From positions 1-37,445 of IMG/VR virus record IMGVR_UViG_3300037245_000681: a DNA stretch of 37,445 bases. One strand, given 5' to 3'. The notes below the pieces were generated by a model that had not been told where the DNA came from, made no database searches, and worked only from the letters and a program-made list of their open reading frames with translations. The DNA is from a virus. The position numbers and the translations under genes were made by a program. Below are positions 12,541-21,764 of this stretch, one piece after another. Numbering within the stretch: position 1 is the first letter of the stretch; each line of letters starts with the position of its first letter.

Positions 12541-12596
12541 ATCACGGCAGGTTAACGCCGTGATCATTACAGTGAATGCAGTTGTTAAGCTGCATT
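12541..12596. terminator. Convergent terminator region, two hairpins
   Basis: ATCACGGC (12541-12548) pairs with GCCGTGAT (12557-12564). On the minus strand it is followed by TTGTTTT, so it should stop the leftward tail operon. A second stem, AATGCAG (12575-12581) with CTGCATT (12590-12596), faces the rightward operon but lacks a good T run. This is the only boundary between the converging middle and tail operons. Confidence 0.6.
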
Positions 12597-12603
12597 TGTC
12601 ATA

Positions 12604-12750
12604 TCAACCAATCTTATTTTGTAACTCACTAATCTTTTTTGTATTGGCTTCGATTATATGATCCTTTAACGGCTCAGATTCAATGTCTTGCTCTGAGACT
12701 ATTGCTATTTCATCTTGCAGCTCTTTAATTTTTTTTAATGTTTTTTCCAT
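12604..12750 (-). CDS. Small coiled-coil protein, 48 aa
   Basis: A short, Glu/Lys/Ile-rich protein of continuous helix with likely coiled-coil character. AGGGTG precedes the ATG. It is the last gene of the tail operon, downstream of the tailspike. A similar-size helical protein (58 aa, 14745-14921) lies upstream of the spike. Both could be spike-associated chaperones, but nothing in sequence proves this. Confidence 0.5.
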   Translation of the reverse strand: MEKTLKKIKELQDEIAIVSEQDIESEPLKDHIIEANTKKISELQNKIG

Positions 12751-12766
12751 AATTTCACCCTGTTAT

Positions 12767-14743
12767 TTATCTAAGTATATTAGGAGTTTCAACGTTGTTA
12801 ACGCCATCACTTATGATTTGACTAGCTCCTAATTGATTTTTGCAAAAGTTAGTGCTTATTGTGTTGTAGTCACCTGTTTTTTGTCTGATAGTTGATATAC
12901 CTACACCTGTAGACTCAAGAGTATTTAACGATATTATTGATTCGTCTAAAAACCCTAAGACACAACCACTATTTGAACCCGTGCCACCTGCAACTTTAAA
13001 GTTGTTACTTGATATGGTACACCTCGATCCATTTAACTGTAATGCGCTTCCTGCACCTTCCTTGCAAGAATTACCATCAACTGCCAGTCTAGCGCACTCA
13101 GCAGGATCAATACCTGCCGTTGAACCAATCCTGAAAACGTCAGACGTTGTTGGCAAGCCAGTAACATGAGTTGATTTTACCGATGAGTCATCAAGGGTCT
13201 GAAATAAAGCCTTTACAGCGGTCGTTATACTTGCTGATTTTATTTCAACTGTATTATCGTCAATAATAACGCCCTGTGCTTTTCCGTCAAAACCAGACCT
13301 AAATGAAACGCTAATAGGCTGTGATAAGTCTCTTTCCGCAACGACTTGACACCCTTTTAGTATGGCGCTATTTAATGCGTAACCGTTGCCTGTGTCAACA
13401 ACGCGATTTGTTATAGTTATAGTACCGCCAAACGTTTTGTTATTCGATAGGTTATTGTTATCTCCACGGGCCTTAATATCCGTATGCAACCCTATAGCTA
13501 TATTGTCCGTAACGGTGTTATTGTCACCACTTGATGCATATACACAATGGTTTCCGCAATCCCAAAATATATTATTGGTTGCTGTGCTGTTATTTGTTGA
13601 TAACCCATACAGGATGCCGTTACTAAAACCATAACCCCTGTTACCAATTGTCTTGCATTTTTCACCATCATTTGCATGGTACATAACAATATCAACGGTA
13701 TCATTTACAAGGCCTGTAACAATAGAAAAGCCTGAATTATAACAAAAATCAAAAGATGCATCTGACTTGGTTGACTTGACAAAGCAAGGGTTGTTTTCGG
13801 TTCGTCCATATTCACAAGAACTTTCATCACCCTGGAAATCAAAGACGTATTTGTTTTGTAATGCCACCTTGTTAGCTAGCACATATGCGGCATCAAGCGC
13901 CTTAGCTTTTAATTTTGTTTTTACATTGTCACCAGTAATAGCTATCAGGTCATTAGCTCCAACTGCCTGCCAATCCACCACTAAAAACTTATCAAAAATT
14001 ATATTTATATCGCTCGCTGATGTTGTGAATACGGTGTTTATATTTGATTCAACATCTACCCTTGCATTCACTCCTAACTCGAAAAGCCTTTTTAATGCTG
14101 CTGATGTATCGGTGTCTGTTGCTAACACACCTAAATGACTAGCAAAAGCCTCATTGTTTTTAATGATATAATCAATACTTTGGTTTACTGATGTACTAGC
14201 GATTATGTCGAGGTTGTTAGCCGTACCAGTGCCAGCGATAACCTCGAACTTTGCCCCTCTATCCTTTAGGTAAACAATTCTACCAACAGATAATAATGTA
14301 GGGTGGTTTTCGTACTCTGTAACAGTATCGAAAGGAATTACACCGACTAGTGCCGAAAACTCTGCCTCATCTCTTGCTAGTTCTGCTGCTACTTGAGCAG
14401 TTACACAATCAGCTAATATCGCTTGAAACTCTATTAATTCAGCGCTCGATACAGGTACAAGCGCATTTAAAAGCTCAGGTATACTAGTTGCTGGATTAGT
14501 TCCGTTAACAGTTGCAACACCTCTATTTTCGAATTGGCTCTTTCTTACGTCTTTATATTCAACAAGAACAAGTCCAAACTGCAAATCAATGTCATACATC
14601 CCATCTGGCGGAATAGTTAAAACAGATACAGCGCCTTGAATTGTTTCGCCTGTTGTGCTTTTGTGCGTAAACCGTATTTTGTCACCAACGGCAAACTCAC
14701 TGTTCGGGTCTAGTAATGTTCCTGCGAGATTAATAAAAGCCAT
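12767..14743 (-). CDS. Tailspike/receptor-binding protein with beta-helix, 658 aa
   Basis: Residues 1-75 form a beta-rich attachment domain (FAVGDKIRFTH, QGAVSVLTIPPDG). Residues 95-130 are a short helical stalk. Residues 300-650 show repeated short strands with Asn-rich turns (NNSTATNNIF, DNNTVTDNI, DNNNLSNNK) typical of right-handed parallel beta-helix tailspikes. Such proteins bind and often degrade surface polysaccharide. No catalytic residues could be assigned. It is downstream of the tail hub gene, where receptor-binding proteins usually lie. Confidence 0.7.
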   Translation of the reverse strand: MAFINLAGTLLDPNSEFAVGDKIRFTHKSTTGETIQGAVSVLTIPPDGMYDIDLQFGLVLVEYKDVRKSQFENRGVATVNGTNPATSIPELLNALVPVSSAELIEFQAILADCVTAQVAAELARDEAEFSALVGVIPFDTVTEYENHPTLLSVGRIVYLKDRGAKFEVIAGTGTANNLDIIASTSVNQSIDYIIKNNEAFASHLGVLATDTDTSAALKRLFELGVNARVDVESNINTVFTTSASDINIIFDKFLVVDWQAVGANDLIAITGDNVKTKLKAKALDAAYVLANKVALQNKYVFDFQGDESSCEYGRTENNPCFVKSTKSDASFDFCYNSGFSIVTGLVNDTVDIVMYHANDGEKCKTIGNRGYGFSNGILYGLSTNNSTATNNIFWDCGNHCVYASSGDNNTVTDNIAIGLHTDIKARGDNNNLSNNKTFGGTITITNRVVDTGNGYALNSAILKGCQVVAERDLSQPISVSFRSGFDGKAQGVIIDDNTVEIKSASITTAVKALFQTLDDSSVKSTHVTGLPTTSDVFRIGSTAGIDPAECARLAVDGNSCKEGAGSALQLNGSRCTISSNNFKVAGGTGSNSGCVLGFLDESIISLNTLESTGVGISTIRQKTGDYNTISTNFCKNQLGASQIISDGVNNVETPNILR

Positions 14744-14744
14744 T

Positions 14745-14921
14745 TTAATTCCTATACTGTTTGTTTATGTGTGTTTGGTCACAGGTTTTTTCTATCAACT
14801 CTATAAGGTATGATTCATCAATCTTTTGCGTACCTTTGTTTTTTAGTGTTGAAACTTCTAGTTTTAGCTCTTTTATTTCTTTATCGAAACGCGCCACTTT
14901 TTCGGTTAATGACTCTTGCAT
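14745..14921 (-). CDS. Small coiled-coil protein, 58 aa
   Basis: The first 30 residues (ESLTEKVARFDKEIKELKLEVSTLKNK) have clear heptad spacing. The rest is polar. AGAGG lies upstream of the ATG. It is wedged between the tail hub gene and the tailspike, ending one base before the spike start. It may be a spike trimer accessory. Function is not known. Confidence 0.5.
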   Translation of the reverse strand: MQESLTEKVARFDKEIKELKLEVSTLKNKGTQKIDESYLIELIEKTCDQTHINKQYRN

Positions 14922-14936
14922 TTTAAGCCTCTTAAT

Positions 14937-17309
14937 TTATGGGTGATCACCTGCACCGTTGATATATCTCGCTGGTGTATCACCAAATAATACCACAGTT
15001 GCACCATTGTCTATAATTCCACTACCTGAGCCACCACCTGGACCGCCTAAACCGAATGTACCAGGAAAGCCCGTACCGTCATCGCCATCGGCTCCATCCA
15101 AACCCCAATTAGCACCAGTACCACCACCGCCCGCATTACCATCACCAATACCGCCACCACCGCCACCACCAATAATGTCGCCGTTTGACCCATTGGTTGC
15201 ACTACCTAGCGCAGCACCGCCAATTCCCGGATTTCTACCTGCACCACCACCGCCGCCACCACCAGGGCGATTACCGGATTGAACAACACCACCACCGCCA
15301 CCACCGCCGCCACCAGGAGCGCGAATATAACCATCTGCTGTTGGAAATGATGCTGAGGGAGTTACCCCGCTGAAATATATGTCAATATCAATACTGGCTG
15401 ATCCTTCAAATACAACGCCACCTGACGAGCCACTTAATCCATTATCTAAACCAGCTTTACCGTCACCACCATCACCGCCCGAAGCTTGGCAATCAAAACC
15501 GTTTATCATTATTATGATTAGCTTAGAGCCAGCAGGAAAGCCGCCAGCACTAATAGCAACATCACCGAACGAGTAAGAGCCATCTAGTACAAAAGTTAAT
15601 TCAATAGGTTGCGAAGGAGCGCCAGCAAGTATGTATAAATTAGCAGAGCCAAGCGGTTCATTTAATAATATTTCACTGCCACTATTGAATGCTGCTTCAT
15701 AGGTTAATACCTTTACATCGTAAGTTCTCCCGCCTTTATACTTAGGTGTAATTCTGGTTACTTGACCTCTAATATTACCAGACGGTAAGCCGTAAATACC
15801 TTGATCAACAGTGGTATTTAAATCAACAACATCACCAACATTAAAGGTTAAATACCTTTCATCTGCTATAAACGGTCGTTCAAATGGCGTAAATTTAAAC
15901 CGACTAACATAGCGTTGGGTTAATAAATCAGCCGAATCTTTGCTGAGTAAAAAGTTATTATCAAATAATTTATCTTTGTGTTTAGTGTAAAGCTCAGGGC
16001 CTATCAATGTATCGTCTGAAAACTGCGAGCCTTTACTAAAGCTTGTTGTATCATCAGAACTGGCTAAGTTGTTTTTATCATAGATTATTAGCGCCCTAGT
16101 AGCGCGTAGAGACTCTTTAGCGATTCGTTTGATAGAGTGTGCGTTTATCTCTTTACCCTCAGTAAGCGCGGCTGTTGACTCTTTCCAAACACTAATAGCT
16201 GATAGTCTCGCCTTGTTCTCTGTCACAGAAAACCATAAATCCATTAAGAAACCAGTTAGTATGCGATTAATAACATCGTTTACGCTTTCTGATTCGCTAT
16301 GCAATGTATTTATTTTATCGTTTGCGTGCCATTCTGCGACCTCTGCTGCCCACTCTGCCGCAGGTATTAGTCCTACAGGGAAGTCAGACTCAACAAGTAC
16401 TCGAGTTAACAACGAGTCGATAGTTTCATCATCCGACACATCACAAATAAATACTTCATCACCCGCGCTATGATCGTCAGCTTCAGTTATCGTTAATACT
16501 TCCGTTGATACTGGTGCTATTATTGACGACCCGCGAGGCTGCACATTAAGCTCGGCCGTGTTAGTTAGGTTGTTTGATACACTGTTAACCTGTAGGAATT
16601 CATCACCTATTCGAACGGCGAACACTGAAGAGTAATCAACAAACTCATCAACAGGTATGGCAGATACAGCGTTATCAATGTCTTGCCTTAAAAACCCACC
16701 CTGAGTAATCGGCCAAGACTTTTCGCCAAGGTTGACCAATGATAAAACGTCTTTACACGCAACGTTCCAAGTGTAATCTTTGTTAAGTGACAATGTATCA
16801 GTTAAGTAGCATCGAGTTTGCGCACCATTAGCAAGATCCACACTGCCATCAGGCTGTATTCGATAGAGCTTTAATCGTACGGCTTTGTTTTCAAATATCT
16901 GCCTTGCTGATAGCTTTCCTAAAAATGTGCCTTGATTTATTACTGTATCGGTAACGCCGGGAGCGCCAATATTCGGATCTTGTTTTCTAAAATCCTTCAG
17001 TACCAATGATAAAGATGATCGGCTTGATAAACCATTACCAGGCTTTAATTCTGTTGCAGTTTCCTTTATTGATATGATACTTCTATAAATAGGCTCGCCA
17101 TTAATCGACGGTAAGACTACCGGGCAATCAATATTAGTGAAGTAATAAGTTTTATACTCACTAGTCCAGGGTTGGTCACACGTTAAAGGCGTGCCCGTAC
17201 CCTGACTGCCACCAATAGTGCAAGCACCAGTAATTACAGGTAAGTCAATTTCAAGAACTTCAAAGTGCTCTTGATTTCTCATATCCTGTGTAGCTTCAAA
17301 AGTTGCCAT
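14937..17309 (-). CDS. Tail hub/baseplate protein with glycine-rich tip domain, 790 aa
   Basis: Residues 1-540 are a beta-rich tail protein with features of siphovirus tail-tip hubs: many short strands, Cys pairs (ACTIGG, LTCDQ), a FNVGDVVDLNT domain and a closing RTYDVKVLTYEAAF segment. Residues about 600-790 are glycine-rich, with runs of up to nine Gly separated by short loops. This is the pattern of polyglycine-II sandwich domains in phage adhesins such as gp38 of T-even-like phages. Family knowledge suggests the Gly domain binds host receptors. The gene starts one base from the upstream tail gene. Confidence 0.65.
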   Translation of the reverse strand: MATFEATQDMRNQEHFEVLEIDLPVITGACTIGGSQGTGTPLTCDQPWTSEYKTYYFTNIDCPVVLPSINGEPIYRSIISIKETATELKPGNGLSSRSSLSLVLKDFRKQDPNIGAPGVTDTVINQGTFLGKLSARQIFENKAVRLKLYRIQPDGSVDLANGAQTRCYLTDTLSLNKDYTWNVACKDVLSLVNLGEKSWPITQGGFLRQDIDNAVSAIPVDEFVDYSSVFAVRIGDEFLQVNSVSNNLTNTAELNVQPRGSSIIAPVSTEVLTITEADDHSAGDEVFICDVSDDETIDSLLTRVLVESDFPVGLIPAAEWAAEVAEWHANDKINTLHSESESVNDVINRILTGFLMDLWFSVTENKARLSAISVWKESTAALTEGKEINAHSIKRIAKESLRATRALIIYDKNNLASSDDTTSFSKGSQFSDDTLIGPELYTKHKDKLFDNNFLLSKDSADLLTQRYVSRFKFTPFERPFIADERYLTFNVGDVVDLNTTVDQGIYGLPSGNIRGQVTRITPKYKGGRTYDVKVLTYEAAFNSGSEILLNEPLGSANLYILAGAPSQPIELTFVLDGSYSFGDVAISAGGFPAGSKLIIIMINGFDCQASGGDGGDGKAGLDNGLSGSSGGVVFEGSASIDIDIYFSGVTPSASFPTADGYIRAPGGGGGGGGGVVQSGNRPGGGGGGGAGRNPGIGGAALGSATNGSNGDIIGGGGGGGIGDGNAGGGGTGANWGLDGADGDDGTGFPGTFGLGGPGGGSGSGIIDNGATVVLFGDTPARYINGAGDHP

Positions 17310-17310
17310 T

Positions 17311-18054
17311 CTATAACCCGTTAAATACTGTGAATTTCAATTTTATCATATCTAGCTTTCTTGTTTGAGCATGAGCATTAGCATCAAATGCAGGGTCAAA
17401 ACAAATATAACTAGACTCTGGCTTATCGGTAACTTCTTTAATGAAGAATGGTTCGTCAAATGCAAAATCGATAAAGTCCTGCCATTCATCCTGAACAAAA
17501 GAAATAGCTTCGTTAGGCAATGACAAAGTACCTTTTAATGATTTCTTTTTAGTTAACGATGATACTGGACCAACTTGAAAGTTAGTAGTAGTGCGCTGAA
17601 CGGTTGGGCGGTTTAACCAATTACGCTTATATCCTGCTTGCTCGCCAGTTGCTATCGTAAGGTGTTGACCAGCAGCTATAAAGCTAACAGTCATTTGAAA
17701 GTTGTTAGGTACAGTAATAAACTTAACAATCAAATTAGTGAAAGACATACTTGAAAAGGTAAACATTACATTGTTGTTTCTTTTTAATGCAACGCTATCG
17801 ATTAACATAGCTCCATCATATAACTCAATAGATGCTGGTGCAGGAGTTGCCGCCGTATGCCCTGATATGCCAACGTAACTAATATTAGTTTGCGCGCCAT
17901 AGTCAACTTGAAAGTCTCCTACAGCAGTTCCGCAAGTATAGGTTAATGAATGGTCTGAGCTAGATATATTCGATGCAACTTCATTAGTACCAGGGTCGGT
18001 TACTACTGGAGTTTGCCCCGTTAATACATTAGTTGCTGATATTGATAATGCCAT
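17311..18054 (-). CDS. Minor tail protein, 247 aa
   Basis: Two beta-rich halves: residues 1-120 resemble a jelly-roll-like domain with many Ser/Thr strands (FTFSSMSFTNLIVKF), and residues 140-247 have LTKKKSLKGTLSLPNEAISFVQDEWQDFIDFAF, a pattern of distal tail proteins. It lies between the tape measure and the tail hub, where distal tail or adaptor proteins occur in siphoviruses. AGAAGGG precedes the start, which overlaps the tape measure stop. Confidence 0.6.
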   Translation of the reverse strand: MALSISATNVLTGQTPVVTDPGTNEVASNISSSDHSLTYTCGTAVGDFQVDYGAQTNISYVGISGHTAATPAPASIELYDGAMLIDSVALKRNNNVMFTFSSMSFTNLIVKFITVPNNFQMTVSFIAAGQHLTIATGEQAGYKRNWLNRPTVQRTTTNFQVGPVSSLTKKKSLKGTLSLPNEAISFVQDEWQDFIDFAFDEPFFIKEVTDKPESSYICFDPAFDANAHAQTRKLDMIKLKFTVFNGL

Positions 18055-19850
18055 TATGCGCGCCCTTCTGTTTGTGCTTTGTTAAATGCTGCCGCGATAG
18101 CATCAATTAAATCATCACCTGAATCAGTGCCAAAGTTAATAGTGACAGCCTGTGAGCCACTGGCGCTTGAATCAGAAATATCAAGGCTAGATGTGTCTTG
18201 CTCGAAATCTGACTGACTTGTTGGTGTTGGTGCTGATGCAATTGATGGTACACTGCCGCCACCCTTTGAAGCGCCAAGTATCGCCGCAATCTGAGCAGCA
18301 CCCATGACGCCAGTTAATGCGGCACCAGCGTAATCCTGTGATGCTAAAGCCTTTGTAACACCTGTTGCGGTGTTTACTAATGCAATACCAGCGCTCACAG
18401 CCTTATTGTCTTCAAATACGAAGCTTGCAAGTGCTATTGAATCATTTGCAAATTGCTGCTCCCTTGCTGCGTTCTGCTTTGCAATCTTACCATCAAGCTT
18501 ATCTTGCTTTAATTTATCCTTATCAAGTTTTCTTTGCTTTTTCTCTCTTTCTTTTTCAGCCTTTTGTATGGCGTCCTGTTCTTTTTCCATCGCAGTTAGC
18601 TTTATGGCTAACTGAGCATCTTCGAACTCTTGCAATAACTCAAGCTTTAGTTCATTACGCTCAGCGATGTTTTCAATTTCAACATCAAGCAATGCATTTT
18701 CTTCATCAAACTTCTTTTGCAATAATTCTTGCTCGGTCTTAAAGCGATCCTTTATTGCTTCAACCTCACGATTAATCTTCTTTATCGTTGGGCTTTCTTC
18801 GTCATCACCACCTGTACCACCCGCGCTATCTTCTTCGGCTATAGTGGGTACGACTAAGTCTTTACCTATTCTTTCGGCGCCTTCTTTAACGTCAGTAACT
18901 AGCTTTTCAATAACCTCGCTGGTTAATTTTGCACGTTCTTGTAATACACCTGTTAACGTATCCGTACCGTTAACCATGTCAGTAACAGCGGCTTGAGATA
19001 TTTCAAGGATATTGCCCCAACCAGTGGCGATTAAGCTAAACACATTACCGGTAGTTACTAGGAATTCAGTAGTGACCTTTATTGCTCTTGATATTTCTTC
19101 CGCATAATCAGCAACAGCTTGTCTTGATTCGCCGCTCAACTTGGTTGTCATCTTGTCGAATTCAATACCAACAGCGGTTATTTTATTTATATCTTCTTGA
19201 GTTAGTGCGACATTCATAGCATCAAAATCATCTGTTAATGCTTTTAATGCTGAAGAGCCGTCTTTAAGTAAAGGGATTAAATCAGTGGTATCGGATGCCA
19301 TACCCTCAAGAGCAAATGACATTTGACCAGCAGATATGCCGCCTTCATCCATTCGTTTAACCATTTCCTGGAGTACATCTGTACCGCTCATTTCTTCGAA
19401 TTCGTTAGCTAATGATTTGGCTTCGGTAGCAGTAAGCCCCATAACGTCAGCGAAGTCTTGAAACCCGCCGCCGCCCGTGGAAATAAACTCTGAGATTTTC
19501 TCGTTGGTATCTTTGCCAATATCACCAAGCTTTTCAAGTGACACGCCGACAGTGTTAGCAGCAAAAGCCAATGCCTGCATCTTCTCGATGTTTTCGCCGT
19601 TTCGCTTGGTTGCTATTTGTAATTCTTTAGCGTATTGGACTGTTTCAGTTATTAGTGCTGCGGCAGCTACAGCGGCAGCAGTTAATGCAACAGCTGCTCC
19701 CTTGGCTACACTGGTGAATTTCTGTAGCTTAGCGTCAGACTTAGAGGTTGTGCCGCCCAACTTGTCCAGCTTGTTATCTGTTTCAGTTAACGCTGAATCT
19801 AGTTGCGCAGTATCTGCACTTAACTTAACTATTAATTTTTCGCTAGCCAT
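18054..19850 (-). CDS. Tape measure protein, 598 aa
   Basis: This is a long, mostly helical protein with an Ala-rich hydrophobic segment (AAAVALTAAAVAAAALITETV, residues 51-71) and a Glu/Lys-rich coiled coil (residues 365-465), the composition of phage tape measures. Its N-terminus (LSADTAQLDSALTETDNKLDKLG) is a common tape-measure opening. It sets tail length. At about 0.15 nm per residue, 598 residues suggest a tail near 90 nm. The start overlaps the end of the frameshifted chaperone. Confidence 0.85.
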   Translation of the reverse strand: MASEKLIVKLSADTAQLDSALTETDNKLDKLGGTTSKSDAKLQKFTSVAKGAAVALTAAAVAAAALITETVQYAKELQIATKRNGENIEKMQALAFAANTVGVSLEKLGDIGKDTNEKISEFISTGGGGFQDFADVMGLTATEAKSLANEFEEMSGTDVLQEMVKRMDEGGISAGQMSFALEGMASDTTDLIPLLKDGSSALKALTDDFDAMNVALTQEDINKITAVGIEFDKMTTKLSGESRQAVADYAEEISRAIKVTTEFLVTTGNVFSLIATGWGNILEISQAAVTDMVNGTDTLTGVLQERAKLTSEVIEKLVTDVKEGAERIGKDLVVPTIAEEDSAGGTGGDDEESPTIKKINREVEAIKDRFKTEQELLQKKFDEENALLDVEIENIAERNELKLELLQEFEDAQLAIKLTAMEKEQDAIQKAEKEREKKQRKLDKDKLKQDKLDGKIAKQNAAREQQFANDSIALASFVFEDNKAVSAGIALVNTATGVTKALASQDYAGAALTGVMGAAQIAAILGASKGGGSVPSIASAPTPTSQSDFEQDTSSLDISDSSASGSQAVTINFGTDSGDDLIDAIAAAFNKAQTEGRA

Positions 19851-20068
19851 TCTCTAGAAGCTCCGTTTAGTTTTCTTTCAAAATTAAGCATTATAGATAG
19901 GTCTGTAGTGCTACTAGTTTCTTGGTTAGTCAAGTGCATCAACTCAACAAAGTCTAACTTCCACGCCTCGGACGGCTGTATTTTTAATTCATTTACTGCA
20001 TGCTTGAACCAATGCCAATAATCAAATTTAAATTCGTTATGCTTACCAGGTATTAGTCCAAGATATCC
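19832..20068 (-). CDS. Frameshift extension of tail assembly chaperone (gpT-like), 78 aa
   Basis: This frame has no start codon of its own but is open from the nine-A slippery run to a TAA inside the tape measure gene. It encodes 78 residues (GYLGLIPGKHNEFKFDY, WHWFKHAV, PSEAWKLDFVELMHL) after a -1 shift. The shift would give a fused product of about 208 residues. Its position between the chaperone and the tape measure matches lambda gpG-gpGT, in which the fusion recruits tail tube subunits to the tape measure. Confidence 0.8.
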   Translation of the reverse strand, partial: GYLGLIPGKHNEFKFDYWHWFKHAVNELKIQPSEAWKLDFVELMHLTNQETSSTTDLSIMLNFERKLNGASREWLAKN

Positions 20069-20457
20069 TTTTTTTTTACGTGTATATTTTCGTTTATATA
20101 TCGATTTACTTCCATAGCAATTCCGACAATAACAAGCGGGTAAGGCTCACTTAAATCATCATCACGACTTGATTGCACCCACGACACGCGAAAGGTGGCA
20201 TCTTGAAACTCTTCAAGAGTTGCGTGACTTTCCTTATCTGTAATCGACATAAATAAATGGCAAGCAACCTCTCTAGAATACAACTTACTTAATTGAGTAA
20301 GTCGGTCTAGTATAGAGGCATCTTTTAACTCTGTGAACTTATGTATATATCCCATAAGTACAGGATGAAGATCAAGCCCTGTCGCATCGGTAAACCGCTT
20401 GCAAGAAGCAAGCGACATACCATACGAGTAAGACTTATAAGCAAGCTTAAATTCCAT
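20053..20457 (-). CDS. Tail assembly chaperone (gpG-like), 134 aa
   Basis: An acidic helical protein between the tail tube gene and the tape measure gene, the standard place for gpG. The open frame ends NIHVKKKDILD shortly after a run of nine As, where a -1 shift extends it (19832-20068). It keeps tape measure protein soluble and brings in tube subunits. The start shares one base with the stop of the major tail gene. Confidence 0.8.
   Translation of the reverse strand: MEFKLAYKSYSYGMSLASCKRFTDATGLDLHPVLMGYIHKFTELKDASILDRLTQLSKLYSREVACHLFMSITDKESHATLEEFQDATFRVSWVQSSRDDDLSEPYPLVIVGIAMEVNRYINENIHVKKKDILD
20068..20079 (-). promoter_or_regulatory. Programmed -1 frameshift slippery site
   Basis: On the minus strand the frame-zero codons are GTA AAA AAA AAG, which contain both A-AAA-AAA and A-AAA-AAG heptamers. 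The latter is among the strongest bacterial slippery sequences. A -1 shift here joins 20068-20457 to 19832-20068. No obvious downstream pseudoknot is seen. Confidence 0.8.
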
Positions 20458-20879
20458 TATGTTACCGCTGGAGTATGAACTACAGGACCAGATGAATTAA
20501 ATGAAATTGTTGAAGTTACAGCAGCACCCATACCAAGAGTATCACTTAACCCGGTAGGGAAAAACATACCTTCAAATTTTTCATCTGTCGCAGAATCTGA
20601 AACATAAGTTAAGGTATAAGTGTCAGGGGTGCCGCTTAAAATATCACCTCTAACCTTTCTAAACTGAGTGTCATCATTGTAAATGAAGTCACCAGAGAAG
20701 ATGTGTTGTTTTGTTGCGTTTTCACCAGCCAAATATGTAACAGCATCACCGTTTGATTTATTTGATGTTTCAATTAGTGTGCCGCCGTAGGTATGGGTTA
20801 ATGAACCCTGTCCTACGATTTCACCCGTTGAGTCTTGAACTATACACGCCGTGCCGTTAATTTCGCCTGAACTAGCCAT
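20457..20879 (-). CDS. Major tail tube protein, 140 aa
   Basis: A beta-rich protein with TGEIVGQGSLTHTYGG, IFSGDFIYNDDTQFRKVRG and repeated Gly/Thr strands, the style of TP901-1-like tail tube subunits. The location just before the chaperone pair and tape measure is diagnostic. The subunit stacks into hexameric rings to build the tube. The 5-base gap from the preceding gene contains the ribosome binding site. Confidence 0.75.
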   Translation of the reverse strand: MASSGEINGTACIVQDSTGEIVGQGSLTHTYGGTLIETSNKSNGDAVTYLAGENATKQHIFSGDFIYNDDTQFRKVRGDILSGTPDTYTLTYVSDSATDEKFEGMFFPTGLSDTLGMGAAVTSTISFNSSGPVVHTPAVT

Positions 20880-20883
20880 GGTA

Positions 20884-21309
20884 TTACCTCGTTGAGAATG
20901 TTAAATAATTAATTGATATGTCACGCTGATACCATGCCTCACTTTCAGAGCCAGTGTTAACAGTGCTTTCTAATGCCTGAACCGTCTGTGTAGTATACAC
21001 CATTTGCGTGTTGTATTTAAATACTGATATTAATTCGTCAATTGCCAGTAATTGAGCCTCATCAAACTTATTACTGTTTAGTGCGACAAATACGCTAACC
21101 TGAAAGATTCCACGCTGTTCATCACCAGAACCTGACGTCTTGCCCATAGATACAGTTGTGGCAGGTATAAAGTAAGCCGCAAGCCATAATGATTTATTGG
21201 CAGGGTCGAATTTATAGTTCTCAAAAGCTACGTCATCACCAGTTAATCCAGTTGGTAAATTATTAAGCAAGTGAGTTGTCATAGCTCTTTTAGTTTGAAA
21301 ATAACTCAT
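20884..21309 (-). CDS. Tail terminator protein, 141 aa
   Basis: Starts MSYFQTKRAMTTHLLNN and contains RGIFQVSVFVALN and QRDISINYLTFS strands, consistent with the small alpha/beta tail terminators (gpU type, DUF4128-like) that cap the finished tube. It lies between the tail completion protein and the tube protein, as expected. It overlaps the upstream gene by four bases. Confidence 0.65.
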   Translation of the reverse strand: MSYFQTKRAMTTHLLNNLPTGLTGDDVAFENYKFDPANKSLWLAAYFIPATTVSMGKTSGSGDEQRGIFQVSVFVALNSNKFDEAQLLAIDELISVFKYNTQMVYTTQTVQALESTVNTGSESEAWYQRDISINYLTFSTR

Positions 21310-21764
21310 AGTGACCTTATTTTATTTTGCATTTGGATTACTGTCTTTCTGACCCATCCGTTAGGGGCTTGTTTGCTAAACCCATTAATTGATAATATCT
21401 CAAAGCTTTTTGAGCGCTTAATATATGATCCTTTTTCAACTGGTGAAGGAAAGCCACCATATTCAAGTACGCCTATATAAGGCAGATTGTTAGTAAAGAA
21501 TATAGTATTGTTCAATACATCTTTAGGCATCTTACTCGCTTGACTTAATGAACCGACACCACCAACACTTGAACTCGTTGTAATCTTATTTGATGGTGCA
21601 CCCACTGATAAAAACCAGTTATTTCTTGCCCTGCCTGAATCAGCTGGAGTATCCTGGACAATATTCTTTAGTCCTGCCAAATAAACACCGCGAACATCAT
21701 CATTAGCAACATCAACTAAATCGTCTATAGCTAAATCTAAATTAACGCGACCTATAAGCGGCAT
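21306..21764 (-). CDS. HK97 gp10-like neck/tail completion protein, 152 aa
   Basis: It contains the characteristic TPADSGRARNNW segment (residues 39-50) and a later LPYIGVLEYGG, motifs of gp10-like head-tail joining proteins. It probably helps seat the tail on the connector. AAGGG precedes the start, and both ends overlap neighbours by one to four bases. Confidence 0.75.
   Translation of the reverse strand: MPLIGRVNLDLAIDDLVDVANDDVRGVYLAGLKNIVQDTPADSGRARNNWFLSVGAPSNKITTSSSVGGVGSLSQASKMPKDVLNNTIFFTNNLPYIGVLEYGGFPSPVEKGSYIKRSKSFEILSINGFSKQAPNGWVRKTVIQMQNKIRSL

Noticed and set aside
14959-15282. Proline-rich plus-strand frame
   Set aside because: It is the complement of the glycine-rich tail hub codons (GGN/NCC) and has no start signal.
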